In this document: in pieces, positions 6,292 to 7,845 of the stretch | Position numbering within the stretch: the first letter of the stretch is position 1 | How the letters are laid out: each line of letters begins with the position of its first letter | Source of the DNA: Chloroflexota bacterium | GTDB taxonomy: Bacteria > Chloroflexota > Anaerolineae > Promineifilales > Promineifilaceae | Direction: 5' to 3' | Assembly (NCBI GenBank): GCA_008501785.1 | Contig: QQUD01000544.1 | Span: 1-7,845 of the forward strand | Length of the DNA: 7,845 nucleotides | The notes under the pieces: model-generated | The model's input: the letters and a program-made list of their open reading frames with translations, nothing else | The model's database searches: none | Told to the model about the DNA's origin: nothing | Position numbers and translations under genes: made by a program

Positions 6292-7461
6292 CTAAAGCGC
6301 CAAATCTTTTCGCAATTTAAGCTCGTTCTTGCTCCTCAGCTCAGTCCGCCTCGTGCGAATGCGGTCCACATCAATCGGATAATCGCCATATTCGTGGACG
6401 ATTTGGTACATTTTCACCGCATTTTCAACCGGGACCAAGTCGTGAACTTCGCTGGATGAGCCAATCAGGATGCCTTCCTGTGGACCAATCTTTTCAATCA
6501 GTTCCAGCGTTTCATCTTCGACATCACCTATCATGCCGTGCGGCAAAGTTTGCATACAGCAGACGTTGCCAAACAGCAGTTTATTTGGATATGCATCACG
6601 GATTTCAAAAATGTCGTTGCAGCCGTTGCGCTCAATGGGATTCAGCGCATCCGCACCCAGATCGTCGAAAATAAGTGGCAGGAAGTTGCCGTAACGGCCG
6701 TCAGTGTGATACATAAATTTAAAGCCCTTCTCTTTCACCGGCTCCGTAATCCATCGCCAACGCGGCAGCCCTTCTTTGCGCACAAATTTGGGGCTAAAAA
6801 TAGGGCCAGTGCTGCCTGCAATATCTTCACCCATAAACATCATGGGCACGTCAGACACTTCGGCAAATGCTCTGGCAATGTGTGCTGAAAACAGCCCGGT
6901 ACAGTCCATGATGTGTGAAACCAGCTCAGGCGCATCGTAAATCGCAAATGCAAACAGCTCCATGTCCATGTAGGTGTAGGCGTCGGTGATGGGGCCTTCT
7001 GCTGCGCCGATGAATGTCACGTCGTAGTGGCTGGTAATTTCTTGAATGGTTTTAATGACCGGTTGGTACCATTCCCGGACCTCTTCGTAGACGGGCTTGT
7101 TGGGCATATGTTTTTCGAGTTCTTTGAGGGTGCGAAACGGCCGTTTTGAAATCCAAGCCGTATCGCCACCCTGCTCCACGCCCCAATTGCTCGGATCAAC
7201 GCCAAAAAACCGAATCCAGTTCGTGATTTTGCCGCCCATCCAATGATTGATGGGATCATAAACGCCACGTGTTACATCACATCCAATGTTTTTCCAAGCC
7301 TTGGCATTGATCTCAACCAATTCTTCAAAAGAATACTCTTTTGAATCATCAAAACCACCATACTGGACCAAAATTTCGCGGTTGTCTAACAAGTCATAAG
7401 TCAAAATGCGGTCAATGGGTTCCCAATGGATTGCTTTCTTAAACCGTTCGTGATTGTTCAT
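6292..7461 (-). CDS. URO-D superfamily protein (uroporphyrinogen decarboxylase/MtaA-like fold), complete
   Basis: A 389-residue cytosolic protein that opens MNNHERFKKAIHWEPIDRI, the usual N-terminus of URO-D-like proteins ('R..+al....pDRiP'). Other family blocks: GAAEGPITDAYTY (152-164), GEDIAGSTGPIFSPKFVRKE (211-230), YHTDGRYGNFLPLIFDDLGA (251-270), DALNPIER (271-278), and LLFGNVCCMQTL (295-306). E212/D213 and H252 probably line the active site. As in the other URO-D gene, the H-x-C of MtaA/CmuA is H252-T-D254 here. A strong RBS (GAGGAGGAG, 7468-7476) lies 6 bases before ATG. The gene stands alone, bracketed by direct copies of the 153-bp element, 555 bases before the kinase operon. It is not hemE: no heme genes are near and it is longer than typical HemE. 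It is probably a C1 or methyl-transfer enzyme, or an unknown branch. Confidence 0.88.
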   Translation of the reverse strand: MNNHERFKKAIHWEPIDRILTYDLLDNREILVQYGGFDDSKEYSFEELVEINAKAWKNIGCDVTRGVYDPINHWMGGKITNWIRFFGVDPSNWGVEQGGDTAWISKRPFRTLKELEKHMPNKPVYEEVREWYQPVIKTIQEITSHYDVTFIGAAEGPITDAYTYMDMELFAFAIYDAPELVSHIMDCTGLFSAHIARAFAEVSDVPMMFMGEDIAGSTGPIFSPKFVRKEGLPRWRWITEPVKEKGFKFMYHTDGRYGNFLPLIFDDLGADALNPIERNGCNDIFEIRDAYPNKLLFGNVCCMQTLPHGMIGDVEDETLELIEKIGPQEGILIGSSSEVHDLVPVENAVKMYQIVHEYGDYPIDVDRIRTRRTELRSKNELKLRKDLAL

Positions 7462-7498
7462 ACCAAACTCCTCCTCTGTATAAGTTGCGCCCTAAATC

Positions 7499-7516
7499 CC
7501 CAAAATGAATTTTGGG
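7499..7516. promoter_or_regulatory. Perfect palindrome CCCAAAAT-GA-ATTTTGGG, operator candidate
   Basis: Eight-base arms with a 2-base spacer lie 38 bases upstream of the URO-D start codon, where a repressor site would sit. I could not find a convincing -35/-10 pair next to it, only a TATACA-like stretch near 7477-7483, so the promoter of this gene is left uncalled. Confidence 0.45.
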
Positions 7517-7527
7517 TCTGCCAGATC

Positions 7528-7537
7528 AAACATGTTT
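7528..7537. repeat. Left flank of element copy 2, AAACATGTTT
   Basis: This 10-bp palindrome abuts the element and is repeated exactly at 7690-7699 on the other side. It can be read as a 10-bp target-site duplication or as the arms of a hairpin target. Confidence 0.7.
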
Positions 7538-7689
7538 ATGAAGGTTAAGAAAATAAAACAGTAATAGAGAACTTGTCATTCCTGCGAAGGCAGGAATCCA
7601 AATTGAGTCGAGTAGATTCCTGCCTTCGCAGGAATGACAGGACAAAATTCGTGGTTTTTCTATTACCTGATTAATTATTTAACCTCCAT
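7538..7689 (+). mobile_element. MITE-like inverted-repeat element, copy 2 (152 bp, diverged)
   Basis: It has the same ends and orientation as copy 1. The inner 25-bp arms (7574-7598 / 7615-7639) are still perfectly complementary although they differ in sequence from the other copies (ATTCCTGC-GAAG-GCAGGAAT). The central spacer is one base shorter. It lies just upstream of the URO-D gene's operator-like palindrome. Confidence 0.85.
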
Positions 7690-7699
7690 AAACATGTTT
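7690..7699. repeat. Right flank of element copy 2, AAACATGTTT
   Basis: An exact match to 7528-7537, directly abutting the element's CCAT end; see that entry. Confidence 0.7.
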
Positions 7700-7720
7700 T
7701 CAGACCTCAGACATCGAATT

Positions 7721-7845
7721 ATGAACGTTAAGAAAATAAAACGGTAATAGGGAACTTGTCATTCCCGCGCAGGCGGGAATCCATGACGTAGTCGAGTAGA
7801 TTCCCGCCTGCGCGGGAATGACAGGGCCACATTTTGTAGTTTTCT
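7721..7845 (+). mobile_element. MITE-like inverted-repeat element, copy 3, cut by the window end
   Basis: The 125 bases present match copy 1 with a single difference (ATGAACGTT against ATGAAGGTT) and no indel, so these two copies are recent relatives. Inner arms are at 7757-7781 / 7799-7823. The right terminal repeat should lie just outside, ending near 7873. Its left flank is ACATCGAATT. Confidence 0.85.

Larger units (their letters stand above)
1449..7144. repeat. Ten dispersed copies of the palindrome ACGGCCGT (HIP1-like iterated motif)
   Basis: Copies lie at 1449-1456, 1679-1686, 1976-1983, 2383-2390, 3469-3476, 3915-3922, 3991-3998, 5531-5538, 6694-6701 and 7137-7144. Chance expectation in a window this size is about 0.12. 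All are inside genes. Most extend to AACGGCCGTT or AAACGGCCGTTT, and one to 18 bp. The behaviour is like the HIP1 motif GCGATCGC of cyanobacteria. Confidence 0.85.

Noticed and set aside
6292..7461. hemE (heme biosynthesis uroporphyrinogen decarboxylase)
   Set aside because: Context is sugar catabolism, no other heme genes are near, a second divergent paralogue is present, and the length and motifs fit the wider URO-D superfamily rather than HemE.
6102..7845. CRISPR array from the repeated ATTCCCGC blocks
   Set aside because: The units are paired inverted arms inside three 153-bp elements, not evenly spaced direct repeats with unique spacers, and no cas gene is present.
1..7845. tRNA, rRNA or integrase attachment site
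   Set aside because: No cloverleaf with tRNA consensus bases, no rRNA segments and no integrase were seen.

Overview
The window is a minus-strand catabolic gene cluster from a free-living bacterium. All six genes run leftward. The coding regions have moderate GC and clear Shine-Dalgarno sequences, and the gaps between genes are rich in repeats. No rRNA, tRNA, transposase or CRISPR array is visible. Taxonomy cannot be settled from sequence alone. Two traits, 7-bp fold-back repeats in gene gaps and a HIP1-like iterated palindrome, recall Chloroflexota (Anaerolineae-type) and cyanobacteria-like genomes. The fermentative or oxidative sugar-acid gene content fits the former better (low confidence).

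Layout in transcription order (right to left). At the far right are two copies of a 153-bp transposase-less inverted-repeat element (7721-7845, cut by the window edge, and 7538-7689). Next comes a URO-D-superfamily gene (7461-6292) with a strong RBS and an 8+2+8 operator-like palindrome upstream. A third copy of the element (6102-6254) lies just downstream of it. The remaining gap to the next gene (5737-6101) holds a cluster of three small hairpins, a 9-bp dyad, a good sigma70-type promoter (TTGAAT-17-TATATT on the minus strand) and a 28-bp perfect hairpin in the predicted leader. From this promoter runs a probable operon: FGGY sugar kinase (5736-4237), SDR dehydrogenase (4160-3393), FAD-dependent oxidoreductase (3306-1969), phosphotriesterase-family probable lactonase (1972-1010, 4-nt overlap with the preceding gene), and a second URO-D-superfamily gene (912 to beyond base 1).

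How the genes may work together (inference): an NAD-type SDR and a flavoprotein oxidise a polyol, sugar or related substrate. The FGGY kinase phosphorylates a sugar or sugar acid. The PTE-family enzyme, whose residues resemble the phospho-sugar-lactonase branch, opens a (phospho)lactone. The two URO-D-fold proteins are not heme-pathway enzymes by context. They may be methyl-transfer or C1 enzymes acting on a methylated substrate, but both have Asp where the MtaA/CmuA zinc motif has Cys. I do not recognise this exact gene combination as a named pathway.

The repeat landscape is the most unusual part. (i) The 8-bp palindrome ACGGCCGT occurs ten times, always inside genes, against about 0.12 expected by chance, and it prints the same ETAV/TAV or GR peptides into unrelated proteins. 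(ii) Three of the four operon junctions are filled, from the stop codon almost to the next RBS, by 7-bp-period fold-back arrays of different sequence. (iii) The 153-bp element shows compensatory changes between its arms, and each complete copy sits inside its own separate palindrome.
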